DNA of 11,270 nt from Woeseiaceae bacterium. GTDB taxonomy: Bacteria; Acidobacteriota; Vicinamibacteria; Vicinamibacterales; UBA823. Every line of letters starts with the position of its first letter. Position 1 is the first letter of the stretch. The notes under the pieces are model-generated. The model had not been told where the DNA came from and made no database searches. It saw only the letters and a list, made by a program, of their open reading frames with translations. The position numbers and the translations under genes were made by a program. The DNA lies in NCBI GenBank assembly GCA_002696705.1, contig NZSH01000057.1:1-11270 (forward strand), written 5' to 3'. Below are positions 1 through 7,255 of this stretch, in pieces.

Positions 1-992
1 GGGTAATCCAGGATCGGTTTCAACAGATTGGACGGGCGGTCTACCTTGGACGGCATTACAAGCGGCCGAACTGGTTTGTCTGGCGGAGAGTTGCATCATA
101 TCTGCGGCATCTTGCACCGGACATTGTTCAATTTAGCAACCTTGAGGTTTACCTGAATATTTGCCGTCGGGTAAAACCCCCGGTCGTTATTGAACGCAAA
201 GCGGGTTTTCGTACGGTGGGTCGTTATGATTTGCGTGGAGTTGATGCTGTGATCTCACAGAATCAGCAGGTTTTCAACGCTGTTGAGGGTGAAGTACCAA
301 GAACATTTCTGGTTTACCACGGCGTTGATCTAGAGGCCCTCAATTCCGTCACTCCCAACCGATTAGGGTTCGGCCCGGAAGCGTTCGTTGTGGGCCAGGT
401 ATCACGCCTCGGGGAAGGTCAGAATCACGAACTACTGATTGATGCCGTCATTGCGCTGCGTTACAAATATCCTCAGGTCAAGTTGGTGTTGATTGGTGGC
501 ACAACTCCACAGGCGGGTAGTGTGGACCGATTACCTGTTCTGAGGGACTACGCGCGACCATTGGGTGAGGATGCGGTTCTGTTAGGGCTGGTGGACGAAC
601 CATATCAATATATCGCAGGGTTTAACGCAGCCACCTGCACCTCGACGCGAGGATTCACCGAGGGAGCGCCACGAAAGCTGATTGAGCCTATGGCGATGGG
701 CATTCCCTGCGTGACGACAGACAGTGGAGCAACTGGCGAGGTAGTCGAAGATGGTGTGAACGGTTTTGTAGTGCCGGATGGCGATGTGAATGGATTAGTT
801 CGACGGTTAGAACAATTGATTGTCGACGCACAGTTGCATCAAGCATTGTCTGCCGCTGCGCGTAAGACAGTGCTACGCAAGTTCAACATTATCGAACAGG
901 GCATGAAAGTCCGTTCCATTTACCTGACACTTCTTACCGAGTGTATTCATGGAACGTCTCGCCGCCGTAAGCCAGACATCTTGGAGGCATGA
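1..992 (+). CDS. GT4-family glycosyltransferase, 5'-truncated by the window edge
   Basis: This is the C-terminal part of a GT-B fold, GT4-family retaining glycosyltransferase, expected to transfer a sugar from a nucleotide sugar to a growing glycan at the cytoplasmic membrane face. The frame is open from base 3 with no stop, and residues upstream of the internal GTG at 216 (…PPVVIERKAGFRT…) read like the end of a GT4 acceptor domain, so 216 is not the true start. Visible donor-domain landmarks are VVGQVSRLGEGQNHELL (around 393-440), VKLVLIGG (around 477-500) and the E-x7-E signature EGAPRKLIEPMAMG (660-701), then GEVVEDGVNGFVVPDGD. The lysine usual after the RL motif (RL-x3-K) is glutamine here (codon at 420-422). 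The stop overlaps the aminotransferase start (ATGA), implying co-transcription. The donor and acceptor sugars cannot be told. Confidence 0.9.
   Translation, partial: VIQDRFQQIGRAVYLGRHYKRPNWFVWRRVASYLRHLAPDIVQFSNLEVYLNICRRVKPPVVIERKAGFRTVGRYDLRGVDAVISQNQQVFNAVEGEVPRTFLVYHGVDLEALNSVTPNRLGFGPEAFVVGQVSRLGEGQNHELLIDAVIALRYKYPQVKLVLIGGTTPQAGSVDRLPVLRDYARPLGEDAVLLGLVDEPYQYIAGFNAATCTSTRGFTEGAPRKLIEPMAMGIPCVTTDSGATGEVVEDGVNGFVVPDGDVNGLVRRLEQLIVDAQLHQALSAAARKTVLRKFNIIEQGMKVRSIYLTLLTECIHGTSRRRKPDILEA
983..987 (+). promoter_or_regulatory. ribosome binding site for the aminotransferase
   Basis: GGAGG lies inside the last codons of the upstream glycosyltransferase gene. It is 1 nt from the ATG at 989 and 4 nt from the ATG at 992. 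The 992 ATG therefore has the more usual spacing and may be the real start, which would remove only one methionine. Confidence 0.55.
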
Positions 993-2110
993 TGAAGACC
1001 GGAGCAAAGGAACCGTCACCGCGGTACCGTACTAACGAACCACTTATTTCACCGAAGGTGATGGAGTATCTCGGGCAGGTTATATCGGAACGATATTTAA
1101 GCCCTGGAAATTGGGTCAGAAAGTTCGAGAAGGCGTGGGCCAAGGAGTGTGGAGTCCACCATGCCGTAGCGGCTTCCAGCGGTACCGCTGCCCTGCATCT
1201 TGCTCTACTGGCAACAGGTGTCGGTAAAGGAGATGAAGTCATTGTACCCGCCATGACATGTCCAGATACATTGAACGCGGTCACGTTTGCTGGAGCTATT
1301 CCGGTTATCGTAGATATCGAGCCTGTCCGGTTCGGATTAGACCCATCGCGACTACGTGAAGAAATTACTCCAAACACCAAGGCTGTGATTCCTGTCCATC
1401 TCTACGGGGCGGCGGTGGACCCGGAAATTTTTTCAATTTGTCACGAGCGTGATTTACTAGTGATCGAAGACGCTGCGGAGGCTCATGGTGCCGAGCTTGG
1501 GGGACAGCCAGTCGGATCACTCGGCACCGCGGGATGTTTTAGTTTTCGTGGCGATAAGATGCTCGGCGTGGGTACTGGCGGCATGATCACGACGAATGAT
1601 GAGCAACTGGCGGGTCGTGTCAACCATTTGATTGGATTGGCCGGTGCCGGGGGTTTTGATCGCTACCATAGTCTCGAGCTTTCCTACAGTTACGAAATGT
1701 CGAATGTCCATGCCGCGGTCGGCGTTGCACAGATTGAAATGCTGGCGCCGACAATTGCTGCTAAGCAACGCATTGCTGGTTTTTATGATCGTTTACTGTC
1801 AAGTGATCTGATGGACAAGCCAGCGCTGGTCGACGGGCACGTGTTTTGGAGGTACGTGGTGCTTCTAAAGCGGGGTAATCCACGTCGTGTTCACTCGTTA
1901 CTTGCCGAACAAGGTATCGAAACAATGCCACCCTTTGTTCCGGCGTACCGACTTCCACATTATGCAGGTCAGCAGAGCCCAAAGCCCTTCCCAGTTGCCG
2001 ATGATGTATACGAGCGTCTGTTGTCGTTACCGATTAGCCCCTATTTAGAACGCAGTCAGGTGGAAGAAATTGTAACGCTTTTTCATGCAGCGGTTGTTGT
2101 AGAGAACTAG
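989..2110 (+). CDS. DegT/DnrJ/EryC1/StrS-family sugar aminotransferase
   Basis: This is a PLP-dependent fold-type I aminotransferase of about 373 residues, the usual size for the family that aminates keto-deoxy nucleotide sugars with glutamate as donor. Motifs in order are SGTAALHLAL (64-73, cofactor phosphate pocket), VIPVHLYG (133-140), EDAAEAHGA (160-168, with D161 expected to hold the pyridine nitrogen), CFSFRGDKMLG (183-193, with K190 the predicted Schiff-base lysine) and YEMSNVHAAVGVAQIE (235-250). The common GEGG after the lysine is GTGG here. The overall pattern looks more like perosamine-synthetase or LegC-type enzymes than classical PseC, but this was judged by eye. It is translationally coupled to the preceding glycosyltransferase and lies 168 bp before the nonulosonate synthase gene. 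It may supply the 4-amino group of the nonulosonate precursor or make a separate 4-amino sugar such as perosamine. Confidence 0.92.
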   Translation: MMKTGAKEPSPRYRTNEPLISPKVMEYLGQVISERYLSPGNWVRKFEKAWAKECGVHHAVAASSGTAALHLALLATGVGKGDEVIVPAMTCPDTLNAVTFAGAIPVIVDIEPVRFGLDPSRLREEITPNTKAVIPVHLYGAAVDPEIFSICHERDLLVIEDAAEAHGAELGGQPVGSLGTAGCFSFRGDKMLGVGTGGMITTNDEQLAGRVNHLIGLAGAGGFDRYHSLELSYSYEMSNVHAAVGVAQIEMLAPTIAAKQRIAGFYDRLLSSDLMDKPALVDGHVFWRYVVLLKRGNPRRVHSLLAEQGIETMPPFVPAYRLPHYAGQQSPKPFPVADDVYERLLSLPISPYLERSQVEEIVTLFHAAVVVEN

Positions 2111-2174
2111 ATTGAATGTTCTATGCCGTCGCCTCCTCCTCACTCGGTATAGGTCACTCTGTATTGTGGACTTA

Positions 2175-2199
2175 ACGTGCCAAATCAATCTTGGCGTGT
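2175..2199 (+). repeat. inverted repeat / RNA hairpin in the leader before the NeuB-family gene
   Basis: AACGTGCCAA (2174-2183) and TTGGCGTGTT (2191-2200) can form a 10-bp RNA stem (eight Watson-Crick pairs and two G-U pairs) around a 7-nt loop. No proper U tract follows directly; the nearest T run is at 2212-2216. It may be a weak terminator for the upstream transcript, an attenuator-like element or chance. Confidence 0.3.
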
Positions 2200-2219
2200 T
2201 TAGAGCTCACGTTTTTACT
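2191..2219 (+). promoter_or_regulatory. weak candidate sigma70-type promoter for the NeuB operon
   Basis: TTGGCG (2191-2196) and TTTACT (2214-2219) each match the consensus at four of six positions with a 17-nt spacer. They would start transcription about 50 nt before the synthase gene. The position in the only sizeable gap before this gene run is suggestive, but the match is weak and one box lies inside the inverted repeat. Confidence 0.2.
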
Positions 2220-2267
2220 GCAACACCGCGAGGTGCATGCTGATTGCTGTTAACTAAAACTACTCGT

Positions 2268-2273
2268 GAGGAG
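2268..2273 (+). promoter_or_regulatory. strong ribosome binding site for the NeuB-family gene
   Basis: GAGGAG sits 5 nt before the ATG at 2279. It is the best Shine-Dalgarno sequence in the window and fixes the start. It fits independent initiation at the head of a new transcriptional or translational unit. Confidence 0.75.
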
Positions 2274-2278
2274 TTGAT

Positions 2279-3325
2279 ATGAATTCGGCCCTAACTTACG
2301 AAATTTCACCTGGGCGGCGGATTGGTGATGGTCAGCCTTGTTTTGTGATTGCTGAAATTGGCTCAAATCACAATCATGACTTCAGCTTGGCAACAAGAAT
2401 GATTGATGAAGCTGCGGCGGCAGGGGTCGATGCTGTTAAGTTTCAAACCTTTCGTGCCGAGAGTCACTATTCAGTGCACACCCCAAACTTCTCCTCTCTT
2501 GAGGGCGGCAGTACATTTGAACTTGTCAAGAGTCTTGAGTTGGATCGATCTTGGCATGCACCACTCAAGAAGTACTGTGAGAGCCTCAACCTTGTGTTTC
2601 TCTCGTCTCCGTGCGATATCGACGCGATTGACGAGCTTGACAAGCTCGACATCGCTGCTTTGAAAGTGCCCTCGTGTGAACTGAGCGACCTGAGCCTTGT
2701 TCAGCATATGGCACAAACCGGTCGACCGATCATCCTCTCGACCGGGCTCGCCGACTGGATGGATATCCAGCGTGCTCTCGATACGTGTCGAGGAGTTGGA
2801 AACCAGAATGTCGTTTTGCTCCAATGCACATCCCTCTATCCGGCTCCGCCAAATTTAACCAACCTTCGCGCAATCAAGATTATGCGTGAGGCGTTTGGAG
2901 TGCTTACGGGGTATTCCGACCACACAGAGGGTGATCATGTCTGTTTGGCGTCGGTGGCATTAGGTGCCTGTGTGGTTGAAAAGCACATTACCTTGGACAG
3001 AAAAATGTCTGGGCCGGATCATTCGTATTCCATGGAACCCCATGAGCTCAAGCAGATGATGTGGCGGCTCAGAGACGTGGAGGCTGCGATGGGGGACGGC
3101 GCCAAAATTGGGGCGCGTCCAGAAGACCGAGAAGTATTTGAAAAAGGTCGGCGTAGTCTGCATGCAAGAAATCGTATCGCCAAAGGTGACGTCATTACTC
3201 GAGAGATGATTGTGACCAAACGTCCAGGTCTGGGAATTCCACCCTACCTGATAGATCAGGTTGTCGGAAGGATAGCCCGCTCTGATATCGAGACCGATCA
3301 GTGGATTACCTGGGAGATGGTCTAA
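2279..3325 (+). CDS. neuB: NeuB-family nonulosonic acid synthase with C-terminal SAF domain
   Basis: It condenses phosphoenolpyruvate with a six-carbon N-acyl amino sugar to give a nine-carbon 2-keto acid (sialic, legionaminic or pseudaminic type) in the cytoplasm. The 348-residue length is typical. A TIM-barrel domain (about 20-275) carries FVIAEIGSNHN (22-32), DAVKFQTF (51-58), LSSPCD (108-113), CTSLYP (183-188), GYSDHTEG (211-218), VVEKHITLD (232-240) and SGPDHSYSMEPHEL (244-257). Likely metal and substrate residues are E26, H215 and H236. The C-terminal antifreeze/SAF domain (about 290-345) carries RRSLHA and KRPGLGI, whose R315 probably reaches the neighbouring subunit's active site as in characterised NeuB. 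VKFQTF, SDHTEG and GPDH look like the NeuB/LegI branch; PseI enzymes usually carry other residues there. The gene symbol gives the family only; legI is equally possible. It is followed by pseG after 107 bp. Confidence 0.93.
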   Translation: MNSALTYEISPGRRIGDGQPCFVIAEIGSNHNHDFSLATRMIDEAAAAGVDAVKFQTFRAESHYSVHTPNFSSLEGGSTFELVKSLELDRSWHAPLKKYCESLNLVFLSSPCDIDAIDELDKLDIAALKVPSCELSDLSLVQHMAQTGRPIILSTGLADWMDIQRALDTCRGVGNQNVVLLQCTSLYPAPPNLTNLRAIKIMREAFGVLTGYSDHTEGDHVCLASVALGACVVEKHITLDRKMSGPDHSYSMEPHELKQMMWRLRDVEAAMGDGAKIGARPEDREVFEKGRRSLHARNRIAKGDVITREMIVTKRPGLGIPPYLIDQVVGRIARSDIETDQWITWEMV

Positions 3326-3423
3326 TCTCGATTCTGCACCACCTACGGTTTCCAGGACGTCATCGATTTGGTAGTTACCGGTCATCACCCCACAGATTCC
3401 AGCAGCTGTCGATGAGATTAACT

Positions 3424-3428
3424 GAAGG
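3424..3428 (+). promoter_or_regulatory. ribosome binding site that decides the pseG start
   Basis: GAAGG lies 4 nt before the ATG at 3433. That ATG starts just before the conserved LRVVVRTDAS strand of PseG. It is preferred over the in-frame ATGs at 3301 and 3412, which lack a comparable site. Confidence 0.5.
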
Positions 3429-3432
3429 CGTA

Positions 3433-4566
3433 ATGAGCACGCCCGAATTAAGGGTCGTTGTTCGCACCGACGCATCGCTTGCAATTGGAACTGGCCATGT
3501 GATGCGCTGCCTGACGTTGGCGAGCACTTTGCGAGAGCAGGGTGCAGCAGTATTTTTTGTCTGCCGTGAGCACGACGGTCACCTTTGCGACCTGATTGAG
3601 ACACGAGGTTTCAGTGTCAGTCGACTACGATCAGCCCACCTAGACAATCAGGGTGAACACAGTTCTACTTATGTGATCCGCTCAGCATCTTCCTGGGAGG
3701 AGGACGCTAGGCAAACCCAAATTGCGATAGATGCGCTGGGGTTGAAACCAGATTGGCTTGTCGTCGACCATTACGACATCGACGAGCAATGGGAAGGTGC
3801 TCTCCGAACATCAGTCCACAGCGTCATGGTCATTGACGACTTGGCCGACCGAGCGCACGACTGCGATCTAGTACTTGACCAGAACCTAGTTGGGCAGTTA
3901 TCGACCCGCTATGTCAATAAGGTGCCACCGACTTGTGCTGTTCTACTAGGCTTAAAGTACGCTCTGTTGCAACCCATTTATGGCGAATTACACGACCATG
4001 TGGCTCTCCGGCATGGTTCGATACGCCGCCTGCTTGTTTTCATGGGCGGAGCCGATCGCAACAATCTAACCGGCCGAATGTTGTCTGCCTGTCTGAGTCT
4101 GGACAGACCAGATATTGATGTTGATGTGGTGATTCCCTTGGGGAGTAATTGTGAGAAGTCCATTCGTGAGCAGGCCTCAGGCCATGCGAACGTTCACCTG
4201 TATCGAGATTTGCCAACCCTAGCCCCGCTGATGGCCCAGGCCGACTTGGCGATCGGCGCTGCTGGTACAACCAGTTGGGAACGGTTGTGCTTGGGTCTTC
4301 CAACGCTCGTAGTCACAGTTGCAGATCACCAAGTGCCTATTGCCGATGAGCAGCACCGGCAGGGGCTTATTCGTAGGTTGGGTCACCAAGACCAGGTAAC
4401 CGAGTCGGCTGTGAAACAGGCCTTGGAAGAATTGATTCAGCTGGGGCTAGATGTGGAATGGTCGAATCGATGCCATGCAGTTGTTGATGGCCGTGGAGTG
4501 CAGCGAGTGTGTGAGGCCTTGACTAAGGACGTAGACACGGATGTGAAGGTTCGTCATACCAGATGA
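3433..4566 (+). CDS. pseG: PseG-type UDP-2,4-diacetamido-2,4,6-trideoxy-hexose hydrolase
   Basis: PseG is a GT-B-like, inverting nucleotide-sugar hydrolase. In the pseudaminic acid pathway it releases 2,4-diacetamido-2,4,6-trideoxy-L-altrose from UDP, giving the substrate of the synthase. With the start at 3433 the protein has 377 residues, close to the family norm. Visible signatures are RTDASLAIGTGHVMRCLTLA (11-30; H22 matches the catalytic histidine of the GxGHxxRC motif), DWLVVDHYDID (107-117), VIDDLADRAHDCDLVLDQN (133-151), LLVFMGGADRNN (200-211) and IGAAGTTSWERLCLGLP (274-290), the uridine diphosphate-binding part. The frame stays open upstream to 3301, but those 44 residues overlap the synthase gene and do not look like PseG. 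Its stop overlaps the next ATG (ATGA), so it is co-translated with the ATP-grasp gene. The exact sugar stereochemistry is not proven by sequence. Confidence 0.9.
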   Translation: MSTPELRVVVRTDASLAIGTGHVMRCLTLASTLREQGAAVFFVCREHDGHLCDLIETRGFSVSRLRSAHLDNQGEHSSTYVIRSASSWEEDARQTQIAIDALGLKPDWLVVDHYDIDEQWEGALRTSVHSVMVIDDLADRAHDCDLVLDQNLVGQLSTRYVNKVPPTCAVLLGLKYALLQPIYGELHDHVALRHGSIRRLLVFMGGADRNNLTGRMLSACLSLDRPDIDVDVVIPLGSNCEKSIREQASGHANVHLYRDLPTLAPLMAQADLAIGAAGTTSWERLCLGLPTLVVTVADHQVPIADEQHRQGLIRRLGHQDQVTESAVKQALEELIQLGLDVEWSNRCHAVVDGRGVQRVCEALTKDVDTDVKVRHTR

Positions 4567-5528
4567 GTAGCCGAAGGCCCCAAGCTAGAAAAAGATTACT
4601 TTTTACTGGTGGTGGCGGAGCAAGTTCGGAAGCGCTTCGCCGCTTTTTGTCCGGTCGGTACGACGTGCATTTTGCCGACGCCGACCCAGAGGCAAAGCCC
4701 TATTCTGTGCCCCCAGGTGCTTGGCATCAGATCCCGTTTGCGTCGGAGTCGACCTTCGTTGAGACATTGGGAAGTCTCTGTCGCGAACTTAAAGTGGATG
4801 TTCTGGTTCCCGGCGTTGACGAAGAACTCCTGTCCATTTTGCAGGCTAGGGACACTATAGGATGTGAAGTACTTCTTCCGTCGACTGAATTTGTCGAAAC
4901 TCACTTGGACAAGTTGATCTCACATTCTCGGTTGAAAACTCTTGGATTGCCGACGCCGGATACTAGACCGTTCGGTGAGCACCAAAACATAACGTTCCCG
5001 TGTGTCATCAAGCCGCGTCAGGGTCGGGGGTCGCGAGATGTGGCCATCGTTCACTCGAAGGAGGAATTACAGGCGCACATCTTACTCTGTCGTCGTCAGG
5101 CGGATGATTTTATTGTACAAGAGCTGCTTCAAGGACAAGAGTATACGGTCATGGTGGCGGCGGACCGAGGGGGCTCCCTCCGTGCGGTTGTGCCGGTGAA
5201 GGTAAGTATTAAGAAGGGAATTACCTTACGCGCAGAAACCGACCGTGACGGAGCAGTGATCGCTGCTTGCGCAGCGATTCATACTGCTGACCCTGTTGTT
5301 GGATGCTTTAACGTCCAGTTAGTGAAAACCAATGCGGGTGACGTAAAGCCTTTTGAGATTAACCCTCGAATTTCCACTACGACCTGTTTAGCCCTAGCAG
5401 CTGGTGTGGATTTCGTTGATCTGTGCCTCGGCAATAACCAAGGAAATAGAACGACAACCTCGAATTTAGCGCCCTTCCGCGATCGTCTTCAGCTGAAACG
5501 GTCCTGGCATAACGAGTTTCTTGTCTAA
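4563..5528 (+). CDS. CarB-like ATP-grasp enzyme, possible amide ligase
   Basis: The family uses ATP to form an acyl-phosphate that is attacked by an amine, giving amide bonds. This 321-residue protein is close in layout to the carbamoyl-phosphate-synthase-like ATP-grasp proteins seen in many glycan loci. Domains are an N-terminal pre-ATP-grasp Rossmann part (about 10-110, beginning LLFTGGGGASSEAL at 12-25), an ATP-binding part with FPCVIKPRQGRGSRDV (145-160, K150 expected to contact nucleotide) and IVQELLQGQEYTVMV (184-198), and a metal-binding end with GCFNVQLV (247-254) and FEINPRISTT (264-273, E265 and N267 the likely Mg2+ ligands). The key residues appear intact. It overlaps pseG by four bases (ATGA) and the phosphatase by one (TAATG). 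The context suggests it acylates an amino group of the nonulosonate or its precursor, perhaps with an amino acid. That is inference and no substrate can be read from the sequence. Confidence 0.88.
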   Translation: MSSRRPQARKRLLFTGGGGASSEALRRFLSGRYDVHFADADPEAKPYSVPPGAWHQIPFASESTFVETLGSLCRELKVDVLVPGVDEELLSILQARDTIGCEVLLPSTEFVETHLDKLISHSRLKTLGLPTPDTRPFGEHQNITFPCVIKPRQGRGSRDVAIVHSKEELQAHILLCRRQADDFIVQELLQGQEYTVMVAADRGGSLRAVVPVKVSIKKGITLRAETDRDGAVIAACAAIHTADPVVGCFNVQLVKTNAGDVKPFEINPRISTTTCLALAAGVDFVDLCLGNNQGNRTTTSNLAPFRDRLQLKRSWHNEFLV

Positions 5529-6358
5529 TGGTTCTTGACCCTATTTGTAAGGACACCGCGCCGCAGTTTCAAGAGCACATGACGTTGATGGATTCTGTGG
5601 TTGCACTAGTCCGCGAGGTAGGAGAGTCGCTGCAGGCTTGGCAAAAGTCAGGCGGGGCTGAAGGGACTTGGGAGGGATCCCAGTTTCACGCCAAGGCGGA
5701 TCAGTGGGCACATCAACTGTTTGAGGTTGGACTTTCGAAATTACCTACCAGTCTTCCGGTTGTTAGCGAAGAGGATCTGTCATCGATCAAAAGTGATGGC
5801 GGGAACCGATATTGGCTGGTTGACCCGATTGATGGAACCGCCAGCTACGCTGAAGGATTCGCCGGATATGTAACCCAGATTGCCTTAATGGAAAAAGACA
5901 GTCCAGTGTTGGCGGTCGTGTTCGCGCCTCATTATCAAGATTTATTTGTGGCAGTGAAGGGCGATGGTGCGTACCGCAACGGAATCCGGTTACCCTTGGC
6001 TTCGTCGTCTTCACTGACCTTAATCGACAATTACTCAACCCCTCGTGGCGTAGCAGCGGACCTATACAACGAGTTGTCGTTCAGACGGTATGTGGAGTGC
6101 GGCAGTATCGGACTAAAGATCTGTCGTGTGGCGGAGGGAATCGCCGATGTGCTTCTGAAGCCTGGCCAGGTTCGAGACTGGGACCTGGCGGCTCCCCATT
6201 TAATACTGCAAGAAGCAGGTGGCTGTCTTCTTGACGGGCAGGGGCAAGACATCGAATACGGTGCTCTGCGTAAGCACGAAGGGATGATCGCGGCGGGAGA
6301 GGGCGATATGGCCAGGCGTGTCGCGTCGTGGCACCGCGCACGGCTTCTGGGCAACTAG
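5528..6358 (+). CDS. inositol-monophosphatase-family (FIG superfamily) phosphatase
   Basis: This is a metal-dependent phosphomonoesterase of the family that includes inositol monophosphatase and CysQ-type 3'-phosphoadenosine nucleotidases. It has 276 residues, the usual size. Metal-site motifs are all present: KAD (56-58), SEEDL with E81/E82, DPIDGT (99-104, with D99 and D102) and WDLAAPHLILQEAGG (218-232, D219). KGDGAYRNG (144-152) is the typical strand turn. The ATG at 5528 overlaps the previous stop (TAATG) without a clear Shine-Dalgarno site. A second ATG at 5579 (EHMTL) sits just before the first conserved helix and could be the true start. The substrate is unknown: a sugar phosphate, a nonulosonate 9-phosphate or PAP are all possible. 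No sulfotransferase that would favour PAP recycling is visible. Confidence 0.9.
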   Translation: MVLDPICKDTAPQFQEHMTLMDSVVALVREVGESLQAWQKSGGAEGTWEGSQFHAKADQWAHQLFEVGLSKLPTSLPVVSEEDLSSIKSDGGNRYWLVDPIDGTASYAEGFAGYVTQIALMEKDSPVLAVVFAPHYQDLFVAVKGDGAYRNGIRLPLASSSSLTLIDNYSTPRGVAADLYNELSFRRYVECGSIGLKICRVAEGIADVLLKPGQVRDWDLAAPHLILQEAGGCLLDGQGQDIEYGALRKHEGMIAAGEGDMARRVASWHRARLLGN

Positions 6359-6374
6359 CATTTACGTGATTCCA

Positions 6375-7232
6375 ATGCTGATTGAAACAGTGATGAGGAA
6401 TGCCGGGCGACTGTTTATTCAATGTATTAACCGGGCACGCCAGAAGCTCCACGGTATCACTCGAGGGAAGCAAAGCAACTCGGTGTTGATTGAGAATCCA
6501 CTTGCCGAGGCCTCTGAGTACTACCGCTTGTGGAACAAGGCAAGAGAGTGTTCGTATCCAACCGTTGATCACTACGAGCGGGACTGTAAGGCCGCCATTG
6601 AGACGGCTTGGTTTCACCAGCTTGCTCTATTGACACAGGTGGTCATAAAACGATCCGACCTTTGCTACCAGCACGGGCGCTTGTTGTATGCGACCTTGGT
6701 ACAGTACGCACGTAAACATGTTCGTGATCACCTGAATATTGTTGAAACTGGCACCGCGCGAGGATTTTCTGCCTTGTGCTTAGCCAAGGCGATGCACGAC
6801 ACTAGAACGACAGGCAAGATTTCAACTTTTGACTTACTACCGCACGACGTCAAAATGTTTTGGAACTGTGTTCGCGACGCTGACGGTCCTCGGACACGTG
6901 CGAACCTGCTTCAAGATTACTCCGCGCTGATTAATCGATACGTTGTTTTTTATCAGGGTGATACGAAAGAGGAGCTGGCTAAGATGACCTTTCCGCGGGT
7001 CAACCTCGCCTTTTTTGACAGCGTACATTCGCACGAGCATGTCATGACTGAGTTTTCGTCCATCAATGGTCTTCAAGAAACTGGCGATATTATTTTCTTC
7101 GACGATTACACGCCAGAACTTTATCCAGGGGTGGTCAAGGCCGCGGATGAAATTTGTTCGACCTATGGATACGGTAAGAAGATTGTGATTGCCAGCAGTC
7201 AGAGGCGATATCTAATCGCTGAGAAACAGTAA
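6375..7232 (+). CDS. class I SAM-dependent methyltransferase (Methyltransf_24-like)
   Basis: This is a 285-residue protein with an N-terminal, probably helical extension (about 1-118) and a Rossmann methyltransferase domain. Evidence is the SAM-binding motif HLNIVETGTARGFSALCLAK (119-138), STFDL (150-154) as the acidic end of strand 2, NLAFFDSVHSHEHV (210-223) and DIIFFDDYTPELYPGV (238-253), a pattern shared with the CmcI/Methyltransf_24 group. It acts in the cytoplasm, and the methyl acceptor cannot be read from the sequence. It lies 16 bp after the phosphatase gene, so it is probably the last member of the neuB operon. The start is uncertain: ATG 6375 and ATG 6393 both lack a clear Shine-Dalgarno site, and a GTG at 6318 would overlap the phosphatase gene by 41 bp. 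By context it may O- or N-methylate the nonulosonate, its acyl group or another sugar of the glycan. Confidence 0.8.
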   Translation: MLIETVMRNAGRLFIQCINRARQKLHGITRGKQSNSVLIENPLAEASEYYRLWNKARECSYPTVDHYERDCKAAIETAWFHQLALLTQVVIKRSDLCYQHGRLLYATLVQYARKHVRDHLNIVETGTARGFSALCLAKAMHDTRTTGKISTFDLLPHDVKMFWNCVRDADGPRTRANLLQDYSALINRYVVFYQGDTKEELAKMTFPRVNLAFFDSVHSHEHVMTEFSSINGLQETGDIIFFDDYTPELYPGVVKAADEICSTYGYGKKIVIASSQRRYLIAEKQ

Positions 7233-7255
7233 GTGCGCTCAGTCAAATCAGAAAA

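Noticed and set aside
3301-3432. Possible 44-residue N-terminal extension of PseG from the ATG at 3301
   Set aside because: It overlaps the end of the synthase gene, has no ribosome binding site, and the peptide does not resemble PseG. The conserved first strand starts right after the ATG at 3433, which has GAAGG upstream.
2960-3604. Minus-strand open frame of 214 codons across the synthase/pseG junction
   Set aside because: It is antisense to conserved regions of both neuB and pseG and its peptide has no family features.
6318-6374. GTG start for the methyltransferase overlapping the phosphatase by 41 bp
   Set aside because: The extra residues are unlikely to be part of the fold. ATG 6375 or 6393 downstream of the phosphatase stop is simpler, although none of the starts has a clear Shine-Dalgarno site.
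6081-6617. Minus-strand open frame of 178 codons across the phosphatase/methyltransferase junction
   Set aside because: It is antisense to the conserved WDLAAPHLILQEAGG block of the phosphatase and looks like a chance frame.
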